64,000 bases of DNA from Vicia villosa (GCF_029867415.1 NC_081185.1:42540766-42604765); one strand, 5' to 3'. Positions 22,118-34,891 are shown, counted from the first letter of the stretch. A program made the numbers and translations. Notes: generated from the letters alone by a model not told the origin.

Positions 22118-23850
22118 GGTTCAGCAGAAATCTTGAATGGAGCTTTAGTAGGGATCTTCAACGGAGCTTTGGAAATTACCGACACGTCTTCAATCTTCAA
22201 GCCACGGGAGAAACCTTCGCACAAATTCTCTATAGAAGGAATATTTTCAAACCTGATAGTGCGACGATCCATCCAACCTTGAATACCTCTTTTCAGGTTC
22301 TCACGACCAATGGGTTGGGAAGCACAATAATAACAACCTGGGTCGCACCCCGGAAATAAACCAGCTTGCAGCAGCTTTCTCTTGATGTCAGGGAGGGGAG
22401 TTGACAGATCTCTCACATCATAGACATGGACCGTGTCTATGATAGCGTTAACAGCCTTGTCATGTTTTGGCATGGGAGCAGTAATGACATTCGGAGTTTC
22501 CAGCGGATCAAACTCGATTTCACCAGCATCTATCATGTCTTGGATCTTATCTTTCAATGCCCAGCAGTTATCAGCATTGTGTTTAGGGCTATTAGAGTGG
22601 TACACACATTTTGCATTAGGATCATAGTTTGGAGACGTAGTAGTGACATTCTTCGGAGGATCTCTTATAGTGATCAAATTGGCCTTCAACAGATGCTGCA
22701 GGGCTTGAGATAAAGGCATGTTGATTTTAGTGAATTGCCTTCTAGGTGCGTCTGACCTACGCTGATACCCTTGTCTAGAAGCTTGTTAAGGTGTTGGTGT
22801 AGAGATGAGGACAGCTCCAACAGATTGATTCTGATCATTCTTATTACGGCCCCTCTGACTATGAACAACATTAGACTCATTTCTTCCATGATAGGGCTTT
22901 TTTGCAGTACCAGAAGATGCGCCTACTAGAATCTTCCCACTTCGAATACCACTCTCCACTCGTTCTCCAGACAATATGAGATCAGTGAAACCAGATGAGG
23001 AACTACCCAGCAAATGACTATAGAACAACCCAGTTAGCGTGCCCATGAACATGTCCACCAATTCCCTATCAGTCAAGGAAGGTTGGACTCTTCCAGCTAA
23101 ATCTCTCCACTTTTGAGCATACTCCTTGAAACTTTCCTTAGGTCCCATAGACATGCTTTGTAGTTGCATGCGAGTTGGTGCGAGGTCAGAATTATATTGA
23201 TATTGTTTGTAGAAAGCAGCAGCCATGTCCTCCTATGTGCGAATATTGGCATTCTCCAGCTGATAATACCATTCTAGTTGAGTCCCAGACAGACTCTCCT
23301 GGAAGAAATGAATCCACAGTCTCTTGTCTCCAGTATGAGGTTGGATTTTCCTCACATACGATCTCAGGTGCATCTTGGGACAGGAGACTCCATCATACTT
23401 AGCAAAGGCGGGAGTTTTGAATTTCAGAGTTATAACGACTCCAGGAATGAGTCCCAGCTCTTCAAAATCCAACCCAGGTACCTTCTGAATTTCCATATTT
23501 CTCAGACGCTCTTCTAGTAGCCTATACTTCTCGTCAGAATAGTCTTCGTCTTGAGGACAGTCTTCTTCATCCTCATCTTGACCAGCAGAGCCTACATTAC
23601 TTCCAGCATCGGTCTTGACACTGATGTTATCATCTTCTTCCTCGTCTTTGGGAATTTCAGCTTCTTCCGCCTTTCTGGGAGGACCTTTGAATCTTCTTCC
23701 CAAGTTGAGAACACCTTTAGGTTTATTAGCTTTCTTCTTCTTTGTCAAGAGTGATTTCAGCTCGTCTTGCCCCTTGGACAAATTCAGAATTAAAGCTTGG
23801 AACTCAGCATTCTGAGCTTGGAGATTTTTGACAGATTGTTCAAGATCCAT
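22118..23850 (-). pseudogene. E2 gag, with nonsense mutations
   Basis: The minus-strand reading starts at ATG 23850 (MDLEQSVKNLQAQN), a coiled-coil-like N-terminus shared with the E5 gag. A charged linker follows, then the retrotransposon gag domain (FAKYDGVSCP, LEWYYQLEN, FKEYAQKWRD). A TAG at about 23230-23232 replaces a codon after ENANIRT. A TAA lies near 22783-22785 after STPTP. Further on, a zinc-knuckle-like CVYHSNSPKHNADNC is visible, then the frame runs to the E3 insertion at 22117. The ATG at 23943 extends upstream without conservation, so 23850 is preferred. Confidence 0.85.
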
Positions 23851-24100
23851 TTTCTCACTGAAATAAACAGCGGAAAGATGAGGTATTTGCTTTATAAAAC
23901 CTGTGATGTAATGTTTATGAATGGTATGTTTATGCATATGCAATGTTTTCGAGGACCTTGGAATTCAAATTTGTTTAAAACCAAACAAAAAAGAAACTTT
24001 ATTAATAATGCTTAAGGAAAAAATTGTAAATTGCTTTATTATTCTCTTTTACAATAGTGAAAGCATAAAACTAGAAATAAAATAAAATCATAAAACTAGT
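23851..24100 (-). other. 5' leader remnant of E2
   Basis: This non-coding stretch upstream of the E2 gag ATG contains phrases shared with the E5 leader (CTGAAATAAACAGCG, GTTTATGAATG, GCAATGTTTTC). It is cut at 24100 by the LTR of E4; the last bases, ACTAG, are a candidate TSD whose partner is not in the window. Confidence 0.6.
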
Positions 24101-25535
24101 GATCGGTAAAATAGCAAGTGTACTATTTTGCCTCTTGTAATAATAAGGAAAATTCCCCGAATATCGATCTCAGGGACTACGCAGGAATAATGAGTTCAAT
24201 TCAAAGTTCAATTAAACAAAAACTTCAATTGGGTTTTGTTTGGTGATTATCACTTAGCGAACAGTAAAATAAGCAGCAAATGAAATTGACCTTTTTAACA
24301 AATATGAGTAACATGCTAGGGATAATGGATGATTGACAATGTAACAACTCTGAAATCTCTATTCCAACAACTTATTTTCAAAATCAATTACCAGTTCTTA
24401 AGGTTGTTTGATCCTAAGTCCTTAGTGAAAAAACCTTTGATCCTTCATCCTAAACCCTAAGTCCTTAGAAATTTACGATGAAATCAAGCACTTAAGTTAT
24501 CAAGAATATCTGGTTACTATAAGGTAATCCTAGTCCTAGGTAATATCAATTATAGCATATTCTCATGAAAGCATTATCAATGGTGGTCCAACCTAAACGA
24601 TAATCATACATCAATTCCGATTTGTCCGAAAGGAAAAGCATTAGAAACATCAAGAGAATAAATCAACAATGAAAAACATGATTGTTATTGCAATTGCAAA
24701 CTCAGAGTCATTACAAAGTGAAATCAGAGCCACCCCCTAGCATTGGGGGGTTTAGCTACTCATAGTAATCAAAGAAAACACAATAATAAATAAAGACATT
24801 ACAAGAAATTGGAGGAGATTGAATCTTCAATTGCTTCCGTTCATGAATATCTTCTTCTCTCCCTAACCCTTGCTTTCTCCAATCTTCTATTGTATTCTTT
24901 TCTCTAATCTGTCAAAAAGTCCTCTCTCCTTACACAAACCTTGTTTAAATAGTATTAGCATCAGTCTTAGTGTCCACAAAAAGTCAAAAGTACCCTTAAT
25001 ACAAGACAGAGTAAAACAGATCAAAAAGTGAAGTTTCTGTCCGCATCCATCTACACGGGCCGTGTTGATTAACACGGATGCCCGTGTTGATTTTCTGATT
25101 CACGTGACTTTTTGTTTGTTGCAGGCCCATCAACATGGGCAGTGTGGATTAACACGGGCGCCCGTGTTGATTCACTGTTTTCAGCTCGTTCACTCCTTTC
25201 CTGAAGCTTTCAACACGGGCCGTGTTGATGTACACGGGTGCCCGTGTTGATGTACTGATTCTTCAAAAATTCCCATCTTTTAGCCTTCCAGAGTCCCTCA
25301 AGTCCTGTCATTAGTTTCTCTGATCACACGCATCAACCTACAACAATGACACTACCAAACGAAGGCGTAAAGAGGATCTTTTGACATAAACTTTAAACCA
25401 AATGCAATGCAATACTATAAATTAATAAATATGATAAACTTAGCTTAAAAAGCAATAAAACAACCGAATGTGTTACCAAGATGATGAATTTGTGTCGGAT
25501 GAAAGACATAACTTAATAGAAATGGTGACCGATCA
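24101..25535 (-). repeat. 3' LTR of E4
   Basis: Inverted, it starts TGATCGGTCACC and ends ACCGATCA, like E1. It shares the AACCCCCCAATGC...GGGGGTG hairpin (near 24735-24755). It has its own palindrome pairs at 25045-25250, for example AACACGGGCGCCCGTGTT. It is clearly a diverged relative of the E1 LTR, 1435 bp long. Confidence 0.88.
25045..25252 (-). repeat. three palindrome pairs in the E4 LTR
   Basis: Three units of about 80 bp each hold an ACACGG-G-CCGTGT type palindrome and an AACACGGGCGCCCGTGTT type palindrome (the best copy is perfect over 18 bases). The arrangement matches E1, but the sequence differs. Confidence 0.8.
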
Positions 25536-26594
25536 TAACCCCAAACTTATCTCATTGCTTGTCCTCAAGTAATGTATTGAGACTAAATAGAGGTCACCCA
25601 CGAATTTCTCCTATCCACAACACAGCCTGTGTCTTTCGCGATTTGGATTTTCCTTCCCGAACAAGCTTCTGATTTCCTAAATCGAACTATCTACCACACT
25701 TTCACATCAGAGGGCTTCTTTACATGCAAACTTTTCACACTCTCACCAGTTCTCTCGGGGTTAAAGTGTTTGCACTCACAGTACCAAAGTATGCAATATC
25801 AACTCTTAATTTTGAATTTACTCTATCTTCACTACACAACCAGATTCCACACACTTTATGAGGTCTTTTGGGTTGTAACGGGGTTCAGGTACGGTAGGAT
25901 AGACAAACGAATGGATAACAAAGGGTTTTGGATTCGGCATTCATGTCATTTTTCTCATTTTTGTGCCTCAATAATAACCTGGGGGTTTATTCAACTTTGA
26001 TTCTCCACTCAATTTTTTCTATGAGCATGTTAAAGTCTTTAGTCTTTAGTCATACGCAAAATCAGAGTGATAAGGTCATACCTGACTGAACTCTCATGAT
26101 GATATTTTAGTGTTTGGCCTTTGTACTCTCACCATGTTGGTTATGCTTACAAGCTCTGAAGCCTCCTCGTGTCATGTGGTTTCTTTTCCGACTCGGGTAT
26201 ACCATACAACCATTTCGGTTCGGTGTTACCAAATCGCGTCCAACCTTTAATTTTATCATTTCATGGCTGCATCAACTTCCGGGGTGCCTCGAGAGATCAA
26301 GTATAGGGAGTATCTTTCATCCACTAGCTATCAATCTCGGATTCATCCAACAACTATTTGTCACTCTGTAACACAATGGTACTAAAAAATAGAAATGCTA
26401 AAAACAAAATGAAAACAGAAACAAGAGCACTGCAAGAAAACCCCCCACACCTGAACTAAACATTGACCTCAATATTTTAGCCCACTGCGGAAAGGACTCA
26501 CATAGGGTACATCAACTCCAGTTGTCGCTTTCAAGCTTTCACCAGAAAAATCCCCTTTTTATTACCTGAAATAAAACAAAACAAAAAGACACAT
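25536..26594 (-). other. 3' non-coding region and PPT of E4
   Basis: Inverted, the stretch next to the LTR reads AAGTTTGGGGTTA, the polypurine tract. A CTTG-AGGA-CAAG hairpin lies at 25558-25569. The rest to 26594 shows no gene. The last five bases, CACAT, are the left TSD of E5. Confidence 0.7.
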
Positions 26595-28438
26595 TGTGAT
26601 ACGGTGAACTGACTTTTAAAGAAATGTCGCGGTAAGCAAGAGTCACCACCGACTTTTATATTATCCAATTTAAAGAAAGGCTAAAAGAACAGAAAAAGAC
26701 CTTTTAAAAAAATTATGAGTTCGGGGGGTAGGTTATACAAAGGGAAGGTTTAAGGCACCCTTTGCATCCATGGTTTTCCATGGGCTCTTAATTGCTTGGC
26801 TCACTTGTTTTCAAAAAATGTTTGTAATGTGAATAAGAAAAGATTTTGAAGAAGAACTTTAGCTTGTAAATAAGCGTAGTCTTTTGAAAAGATTTTTTTG
26901 AAAAGAAGTGGGAAAAGATTTTGAATTTTTGAATTTGAATTGAAAAAGAGCAAGCAATTAATAGCAACTACCCTTAAATTATAAAAATGTTCTTTTAGCT
27001 TTTCAGGGCTGTCCACACCATAGGAGGGTAGGAAGTCCTTTTATTAATTGTAAAGGTTCATCGAAATTATCGTTCTCCATAAGACTGACCCTGCCATAAA
27101 GAGGGCAGGTAGTCTAAGGGAAGGATATAATAGTCATTAATATTTTTAGGCATCATGCGAGGATACCTTAGCAATTGGGACAATCATCGTGTTTTTTCGA
27201 GGCAGCATCGAGGGACTAGATCTCATATGATGATTTCAATAACTTTAAGGCAACTTTTGATTTAGGTATCCTCGGAATTGAGGGACTTGACTATTTTTCA
27301 CAAATAAAGCAACAAGGCAACAAGGCAACAAGAGAGGGTTACCCTAAAGGTGTGTGTGTGGCACAATCACGTGGTTAAATTCGGATATTTATCTTGTAAA
27401 TAATGTTAGCTACATTCGATTAATTATTTTGCACTCCCTAGGATTACTAACCACGCATTTTAAAATAAAGGCAGAATTAAAAGTTCCTACGCTATTACAA
27501 TAAACACCTGCAGGCAGAAAAATAAAGGCGGAAAAGTAAGGCAGAAAAATAAAACTAAACTATTACAATAAACCCTTGCAAGCCTATACACATTTTCTAG
27601 AATTTAAAATAAATAGTAAAAGCGAAACTCAAAAATAGATAATTAAAGTTAAATGCAAAAAATTAAATAAAGGCAGAAATTTAAATAAAGGCAAAAATTA
27701 AATAAATAAACAAGTTTTACCCCCAAGGCTGGGAATTAGCACAAACATACGACAATCATAGAATATGAGGTGAGAAGAGAATGCTTTGAAGAAATTCAAT
27801 GTTTGATTAAAAGGGTAAACCTAAACCTTTGGAGGTTAAAAAAACCTAGTGGGTAAAATAAATCTGCAGGCTAAAAACCTAAGCCTAGGTTAATGAACAA
27901 CACCTACCAGTAATTACTAAGCCTAACTGCACTAAAGTAACATGGCAAGGGAAAGTCAATTGATTAAATGAACCTAATTAATCTAAATTGTTTTAATCTA
28001 AATTCAAATTAATTAGCATAAAAATCTTAATTTGATTAAATTAACCTAAGTCTAAAAATGTTATTGTTGAATTAACCTAAATTAAAAAAAATTAATTATT
28101 TAAACCTAAAACTAAATATTACTCTAAATTATTAATTTAAATTAAAAAAACAAATTAATTTTATAAAAAAAGATTTTAGAGTGGTTTATGAAAATAACAT
28201 GAATTTTATGGTTTGAGGAAAAAAGATTAAGGTTTTCGTAAAAATTTAAATAATAAAACAATAAATCAATAATTAAAAAAATGAATTAAAGAAAAACCAG
28301 GATTTGATCTGATATGGTGTGGCTGGAGGTCCATGGAATGCCAATGAGATTTTCGAAGAGGCAAAAGCTTTATGCCCTAACAATGGTAAATCCATATTCT
28401 TGCACCGCTCCTCTTTAGCGAAAGGAAGTACCTGCAAA

Positions 28439-28494
28439 AATAAGATAAGAATAAGAATAAGAATAATAATAGTATAATAGTAATAATAACAATA

Positions 28495-28565
<71 letters not shown>
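28439..28565 (+). repeat. (TAA)n microsatellite in LTR A
   Basis: About 125 bases are mostly TAA. Shorter versions occupy the same place in LTR B (about 37740-37805) and LTR C (about 52092-52167). The poly-Leu and poly-Tyr frames across it are artefacts. Confidence 0.9.
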
Positions 28566-29908
28566 GTAATAGAAGCAATTAACAAAAATATTACTACTAA
28601 TAATAATTATAAAAAAAAGGTTAGTAATGATAATAGTTACAATAAAAATAAAAAAATAAAAAATATTATAAAAAGGGTTTGGCCTCATATAATTTACAAT
28701 TTTTCCAAGAAATAAAGAAAGGTTCAGAAAGTTAGATCATGGCTAAAAGGGCAAACATTCCCAAGGGTTTTTTTAAAAAAATATTATGATCCTAAAAACA
28801 TAATTTTAAACTAAAATGTAGCAACAATGGCCAAAGCAATGATTTTAAAAAAACAAACCTCAGGTATCATCATTGGCAAAAAATATTGTAATTCTAGATA
28901 AAGTATTTGAAAAAGGTTTTTAAAAAAGGGGAGTTGAAAGAAAGTGTTTTGAAAAATAAAGAGGATGTCAAAAACATAAGAATTTTGATAAAAGGTGGCC
29001 TCAAGTATCATCATTGGCCAATGGCCAAAGGCCAAAAACTAAAGTTAGTATAAAAACATACATAAGGAGCCTCATATGTTAATCATCGGCCAAAAGGTTT
29101 TGAAAACAAAAGGTTTATTTTTAGTTTTGATAAAAAGATTTTTAAAAAGGTTTTTTTAAAAAATAAAAAAAGAAGAAGAAGATGCCTCATAGGAAATCAT
29201 TGGCCAAGAACCAAGCAAAAGAAGAACAAAAGATATTGAAGAAACTCGGTGAATTGTTTTGTATGTAGGAATTAGGAATGAAGAATGGGGTTGAAGGTGT
29301 TAAAAAAATAAGGGTTTAGTTAGGAGAGAGTGAATTGAGAAATTGGTAATTGTTAGTTTTTTTTTTTAAAGTGTAGAACCTAGTGCTATTTATACATAAA
29401 AATTAGGTTTGTAAAAATATTAAAAGAATCAATTAATTAATTAATAAATCATAACTCTAAATCAAATATAATTTGATTTTGATTTCTGAAATATTTAACT
29501 AATTATGTTGATTCTTTCCTAAACTATACAATTATGAAATATTAAAAAATATGAACAAAATCTTTGGAAATCTTTTTTTTTAATGATTTTTGGACTAAAA
29601 TTACAGAAAATAAAGATTTTAATAAAAAATAATATTTTAAAAATGCCTAATAAACAAATACGAAAATAATAATTAAATGATGAAAAAAATACTATTTTTG
29701 ATTTTTTTTTAATAATTTATGATTTTTGGTAATTTTTGACTAAAAAATACATAAAAGTAAAAATTGACTACTTTAAAAAATGCCTATTTAATTAGTTCAA
29801 AAATTAAAATTAAAATGATAAAAAAAATGCAATTTTTGTGATTTTTGAATAAATGGAAATAAAGTTATAACTAAAATTAAAAAGCAAGTAAAAGGGAAAA
29901 TGTTAGAA

Positions 29909-29979
29909 GTGGAATTCGAGCCCGGGACCTCTCGCTCTTATACCTTTTAACCTCAAATCCTTATCAACTGTGCTATGTC
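29909..29979 (-). other. tRNA-like sequence in LTR A
   Basis: On the minus strand, a D-arm-like TAGCACAGTTGATAAGG is followed about 35 bases later by a T-arm-like GGGCTCGAATTCC. These resemble the pol III A and B boxes. It starts about 60 bases inside the LTR. The versions in LTR B (39140-39211) and C (52606-52676) are closer to a tRNA. Confidence 0.5.
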
Positions 29980-30204
29980 AATTATTCAAAATAAAATAAC
30001 ATTTGCAAATATATGAGAGCAAATTTTGGGGTATGACAGCTGCCCCTGTTCAATCTTCTTAAACTTGAGGATGTAGATTGGCTTGTGTGCCTGTCGGAAT
30101 CTGAAGGTAGAAGAAGATTGAACACTATAATACCAAGAAATTTGCCCTTGCTGATGTAGGGACCTTTTTTGGAGATGGGCTTAAAGATGCCATCAGTTGA
30201 TGTA

Positions 30205-30880
30205 TTGACGTGTGTTAGAATGAGTCGTACGTTAGACTGTATCTGTGGTGTCAGAATTAAATTGTTGGCTCGGTTGCCCTGAGCGTCGGGATCATCTAAG
30301 TGAATTGATTGAGATAGGCTTAAAGGATTCCATCTGGATGTTGGGAGTATGAAGTGGGCTTAAAGATGCCACCTGACTTGATAGGTTGAAAGTCAGAATG
30401 AGTCGTACGTTAGACTGTATCTGAAAGGATATACTTAGGATGAGTCGTACGTTAGACTGAATCCACTGTATTGATGAATGTCAAAGTAAGCCGTACGTTA
30501 GGCTGTACTTTATGACGAGTCCTACGTTAGACTATGTCCAATTGCATCGATTGATGTCTGGATAAGCCGTATATTAGGCTGAAGGACGGGTCGTACGTTA
30601 GACCTGGTCTGATTGCATCGATAGATGTCTGGAGTGCTGTACGTTAGGCTGAAGGATGGGTCGTACATTAGACCGGATCCAATTGCATTGATAAACATCC
30701 GGAAAAGCCATACGTTAGGCTGTAGGATAGATCGTACGTTAGACCAGGTTCTCTGTGTTGATAGTTGTCAGAATACACCATACGTCAAGTTGTATCCTAG
30801 GATGAGTCATACGTTAGACTGGATCCTTTGTATTGAGAAGTACTAGAAGGAGCCGTACGTTAGGCTGTATCAGAGCTCGA
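30205..30880 (-). repeat. R1 variable hairpin repeats, interior 1
   Basis: About a dozen imperfect units carry the core GTACGTTA between complementary 4-base arms: AGTC/GACT, AGCC/GGCT or GGTC/GACC. Interior 2 has the homologous block at about 39440-40115. Confidence 0.85.
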
Positions 30881-30904
30881 TGTATTGAGAAGTGTTTGTT
30901 GGAG

Positions 30905-31720
30905 ATTGATCGTGTCAACACCGTTCGTAGTAACTGAATTAGATCTTGGAAAGATGATCGTGTCTACACCGTTCGTAGTAATAGAATTAGATCTCGGAAT
31001 ATTGATCGTGTCAGCACCGTTCGTAGTAACTGAATTAGATCTTTGAAGGATAATCGTGTCTACACTGTTCGTGATGATAAAATTAGATCTTTGAATGTTG
31101 ATCGTGTCAGCACTGTTTGTTGTAACTGAATTAGATCTTGGGAAGATGACCGTGTCTACACCGTTCGTGATGATAGAATTAGATCCTTGTAGGTTGATCG
31201 TGTCAGCACCGTTCGTAGTAACTGAATTAGATCTTGAGAAGATGATCGTGTCTACACCGTTCGTGATGATAGAATTAGATCCTTGTAGGTTGATCGTGTC
31301 AGCACCGTTCGTAGTAACTGAATTAGATCTTGGAAGATGATCGCGTCTACACCGTTCGTGATGATAGAATTAGATCCTTATAGGTTGATCGTGTCAGCAC
31401 CGTTCGTAGTAACTGAATTAGATCTTGGGAGATGATCGTGTATACACCGTTCGTGATGATAGAATTAGATCCTTGTAGGTAGATCGTGTCAGCACCGTTC
31501 GTAGTAACTGAATTAGATCTTGGAAAATGATTGTGTCTACACCGTTCGTGATGATAGAATTAGATCCTTGTAGGTTGATCGTGTCAGCACCGTTCGTAGT
31601 AACTGAATTAGATCTTGGAAGATGATCACGTCTACACCGTTCATGATGAAAGAATTAGATCTTTGAGAGTTGACCGTGTCAGTACCGTTCGTAGTAACTG
31701 AATTAGATCTTTGAAGATTG
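30905..31720 (-). repeat. R2 satellite-like tandem repeat, interior 1
   Basis: Seventeen monomers of about 46 bp alternate between two types, one with GTGTCAGCACCGTTCGTAG and one with GTGTCTACACCGTTCGTGA. Tat/Ogre 3' UTRs are a known source of satellite-like tandem repeats. Confidence 0.9.
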
Positions 31721-33879
31721 GAGATTTTGTTTATCTGTTCGTACCTGTATTCTGAAAAAGGTAAAGTTAAGCTTTATGCAATGTCATGATGCATGTATTA
31801 TGTGATAAGTTTCTCAAAATGAATGAGAAACTTGTATGTATGAGTTTATCATGAGACGCTGTTTGCAATGTATGGATATGTATGTGATATATGATGTATG
31901 AACACGGCTTATGCCGTTTGGAGTGTATTCATGATTCCTCCTTGATTGAGAAAATAAGTTTCCATATCATTGTGATTTTGATGTCTGATCTTGTTTTGAA
32001 GATGCTCAGCTGGGGATTTATGATTTCTGCTTGGGGATGAGAACCATTTGGATGATTGATCTTGATGTACCCTGACTGGGGATAAGAGAGATGAATAACC
32101 CTGTTTGAAGAAGAAAAACGTGTCGGGGAACCGGCAGTGTCGAAGATGTAAACTCCGTTGAGGAACTAAGTCTCTGTTGGGAAGAGAACATTTGAAGATA
32201 TCCTCTCGAGGACTACTCTGTGGGGATATGATCCTGTGAAACCGACACCGTGAGAAGGCATGGATGCTTTGAACGTTGCCCCCAGTATTATAGTAACTTC
32301 CATTCCTGGATTTGTAATGAATGTTGGTTGAAATGTCAAACAGGTTTTGCACAGCTTTGCCTCTACTAGTAGGGAATTTGAATAGATTTGCCTTGTGAGA
32401 ACCTTATGAGATGTGTGCTATGGGAAACCCGCCCCTAGTAATCATAGACTGAGGATGATGCCCCTGACTGATCGAGAGGTAGCTTCAGACCCACTTGGTT
32501 GCATGCCTCTGATTGTTTGGCATTCTTGAGAGATTCTTGGAATCTTGACCTGATTGCCCCAGATCGACTGGATAAACTGTGTCATGCCCCTTGTATACAT
32601 TGCTTCTGAAGTGGTTTTGTCTGTCGGGATAACTTTCAGTTATTAGTTGTACCATGTGCAAATTCTTCCTGATGCTAACATTCGAAATTATGTAGCAAAA
32701 TATGTTTAATAATGAATTCATGAGATGCAGTGCGTATGTCTGTCTTGATTTTTTGAAAGCATTAAAATAGAGGATGTAAAAAGCGTGACGTTTATAAAAC
32801 GTGATGTTTATAAAACGTGATGTTTGTAAAAGGAGATATCAACTCAGCTTTTATGGCAAACCTTAAGGAGTCAGGATACCTTTTTGGTGACAGTATGCTT
32901 TCGAACTTACCATGCTTCAGTTAGGACTTTCAAGGGTTGTAACGTGGCTTGGTTCACGGTTTAAGAAACAAAGGATAACGGCTCAAAGTTTATTTGTACC
33001 CATCCCAATCTTCGTGATGTTCTTCGATCCTATGCTCAGTTAACTTTGCGTTTAAGTCTTAGCAAAGCTTTGAAGTCGTAACATCGACATTTGATGATGG
33101 TTTCAGCACCGGCAGTTTATTTGGACAGGCAGTCCTCCTTTTTTGTAATTCTTTTTCTTTTTTTTCGAGGATTTGTAGTGACCTCTTTTTTGACATTGAT
33201 TTTGTTATCCCTAACTTTTGCCTGAACTGTTTATTTTGAGGTTACAGTCAGCGGGATATTTCGATTTTTGATAAGTCTCCTTCATAGGTTTTGACTTAAC
33301 AGCTTTTTCTTTTTGGTGGATATTGACTGCCTGACTTAATGGTTGCGGGAACCCATCATTATTTGTGTAGAAAACAGCTAAGATAATTGAGTTAACTGAG
33401 TAACTACCCTGCCTCATGTTACGATTAAGGGTTTTAAATTGTACAAGAAAGAAAACTTCTACTCCTTAGGCTCAAAGGGGTTGACGAGGGATTAACATCC
33501 TTATATCTCCACTGTTTAGGAATTGAAATAATGCCTGTACATCGTCAGTATAGTCTGTTCAAAAGCATACTGTATGAGGTTGCGGTATCATTTTCGTCAT
33601 CCTCCCTCAAAAGGCATACAACTTTAGCAGGAGTCGAGTATCACAAAACATATGCAAAGTAAAGACGCAATTTAAAATGAGTGATAGCGAAATGATTTAT
33701 TCAAGACAAACATATGTAATGCACTGATGATGATTATTAAAACAGATAATGTCTATCTTGAGTCAAATGTTTAAACAAACAGAAAAGAAACTTGCAAATG
33801 ACAGTAGATCTAATGATCTAAAAGTTCGTCCGTCTAGACGTCAGTCAGTCTTGTCATGACTAGGCATAGGAGCAGCCAT

Positions 33880-34156
33880 CATCCCAGGAGTTTTTAGGAG
33901 GGTTGAATTTGATTTCCCCGTCATCGATTAGATCTCGATTCTTATTCGTCAATGTTCAGCAATTGTTAGTGTCATGTCCAGGACTGTTGAAATGGTATGC
34001 GCATCTCGCATTGGGTTGATAGCCAGTAGCGGAGGTGCTAGGATTCTTAGCAGTGTCCCTCAGAGTACTCAATTCGATCTTCAACAGATGTTGTAATGCT
34101 TGAGCCAACGACATATTGATCTCGGTGAATTGACGCTTAGGTACGTCTGGCTTTCT
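33880..34156 (-). pseudogene. second gag zinc-knuckle segment, interior 1
   Basis: The reading continues the gag frame past a stop at 34157-34159 with RQFTEINMSLAQALQ and a knuckle-like CAYHFNSPGHDTNNC. It repeats the segment already present in the ORF just upstream and also present in E2 gag, so it is an internal duplication. Interior 2 has the same at about 48110-48401. Confidence 0.65.
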
Positions 34157-34636
34157 TCATTGTTGTGGAGCTGGTGTAGAGATCAGAACTGCCTCCACAA
34201 ATTGGTTGCGTTCATTAAGGCCTTTCTGGTTATGCGCAACATCAATCATATGAGGTTCCTCAGGTGAATTGAAATCAGTGATCTTGTCATCGATTAAATC
34301 TTGGATCTTATGCTTCAATGGTCCACAATCCTCTGTATCATGACCAGGACTATTCGACTGATAAGCACATCTTGTGTTGTACTTGTACCTAAGAATAGGA
34401 TTGGCAGGACTTGAATATGGAGGCAATAGGGTTATCAAGTTCTGATTGAGCAGTTGTTGTAGAATTTGAGACAATGGCATGTGCAATGGAGTAAACTTTC
34501 CCGCATATGCTGATCCTTTTTCTTCTGGGTTAACAAGGTTTTTCAACTCGTCTTGCCCCTTGACCAAGTTCAGACTCAAAACTTGGAACCGGATATTCTG
34601 AGCCTGAAGATTTTTGACTGATTACTCGAGATCCAT
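34157..34636 (-). pseudogene. shortened gag of E5, interior 1 (early stop)
   Basis: The start MDLE matches E2 gag but is followed by TAA (34622-34624) where E2 and interior 2 have CAA. After that the frame is open through LNLVKGQDELKN and MPLSQILQQLL to a knuckle-like CAYQSNSPGHDTEDC. The gag domain core seen in E2 is absent, so the product would be a small fragment. This copy is broken and the interior 2 copy is intact. Confidence 0.75.
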
Positions 34637-34891
34637 TTGTGCTGAAATAAACAGCGAGAGAGAATGGGAAGCCTATTGCGGAAACCTGTTATGCATTGTT
34701 TATGAATGTAGATGCAATGTTTTCAAGGATCTTTAGGAAATTCAGTTTGCGACATTAGGAAATGATTGGTCACCGCTTCGTCTGAAGAATCTTGGTCTTT
34801 GTCTTTAAATGTCCTTCTTTGAGAATCAAGCTCACCATACCGAGTGGGTCATCGCCTCTGATACGGGATATCTCTGAATTTGAAGGTACAT

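Larger units (their letters stand above)
1..24100 (-). mobile_element. E2: old Tat/Ogre-type LTR retrotransposon, interrupted twice
   Basis: Reading the minus strand from right to left gives gag (23850-22118), protease region (17126-15679), a probable intron, RT with two RNase H domains (15418-13156) and integrase (13155-11947). The second RNase H and the intron position are hallmarks of the Tat/Ogre lineage. The element is cut by E1 (84-11765) and E3 (17127-22117); removing each with one copy of its TSD restores continuity. At least five in-frame stops are present, so it is dead. No LTR of its own lies in the window: the 3' side runs out to the left, and the 5' leader is cut by E4 at 24101. 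Bases 1-83 and 11771-11946 are its 3' non-coding part. Lineage is confident; calling it Ogre rather than another Tat sublineage is less so. Confidence 0.85.
26595..30038 (-). repeat. LTR A of E5 (outer 3' LTR)
   Basis: Inverted, it begins TGTCATACCCC, the Tat/Ogre LTR start. It has no PBS beside its outer end, as expected of the 3' LTR. It contains a long TAA microsatellite and a tRNA-like segment. Confidence 0.9.

Noticed and set aside
28273..28688. Poly-Leu and poly-Tyr frames
   Set aside because: They are translations of the (TAA)n microsatellite.
29909..29979. A functional tRNA gene
   Set aside because: The anticodon stem is broken, no acceptor stem can be drawn, and it sits inside an LTR. 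Reported only as tRNA-like.
30905..31720. Possible CRISPR-like array (regular 46 bp repeats)
   Set aside because: There are no unique spacers; two monomer types alternate head to tail. It is a plant retrotransposon tandem repeat.
31909..32352. 147-residue minus-strand frame, repeated at 46153-46596
   Set aside because: It is conserved only because the two interiors are recent duplicates. The composition (S, H, Q) and lack of any motif give no support for a gene.
32485..32721. 78-residue minus-strand frame, repeated at 46729-46965
   Set aside because: Same reason: a shared copy of a duplicated non-coding stretch, with no recognisable domain.
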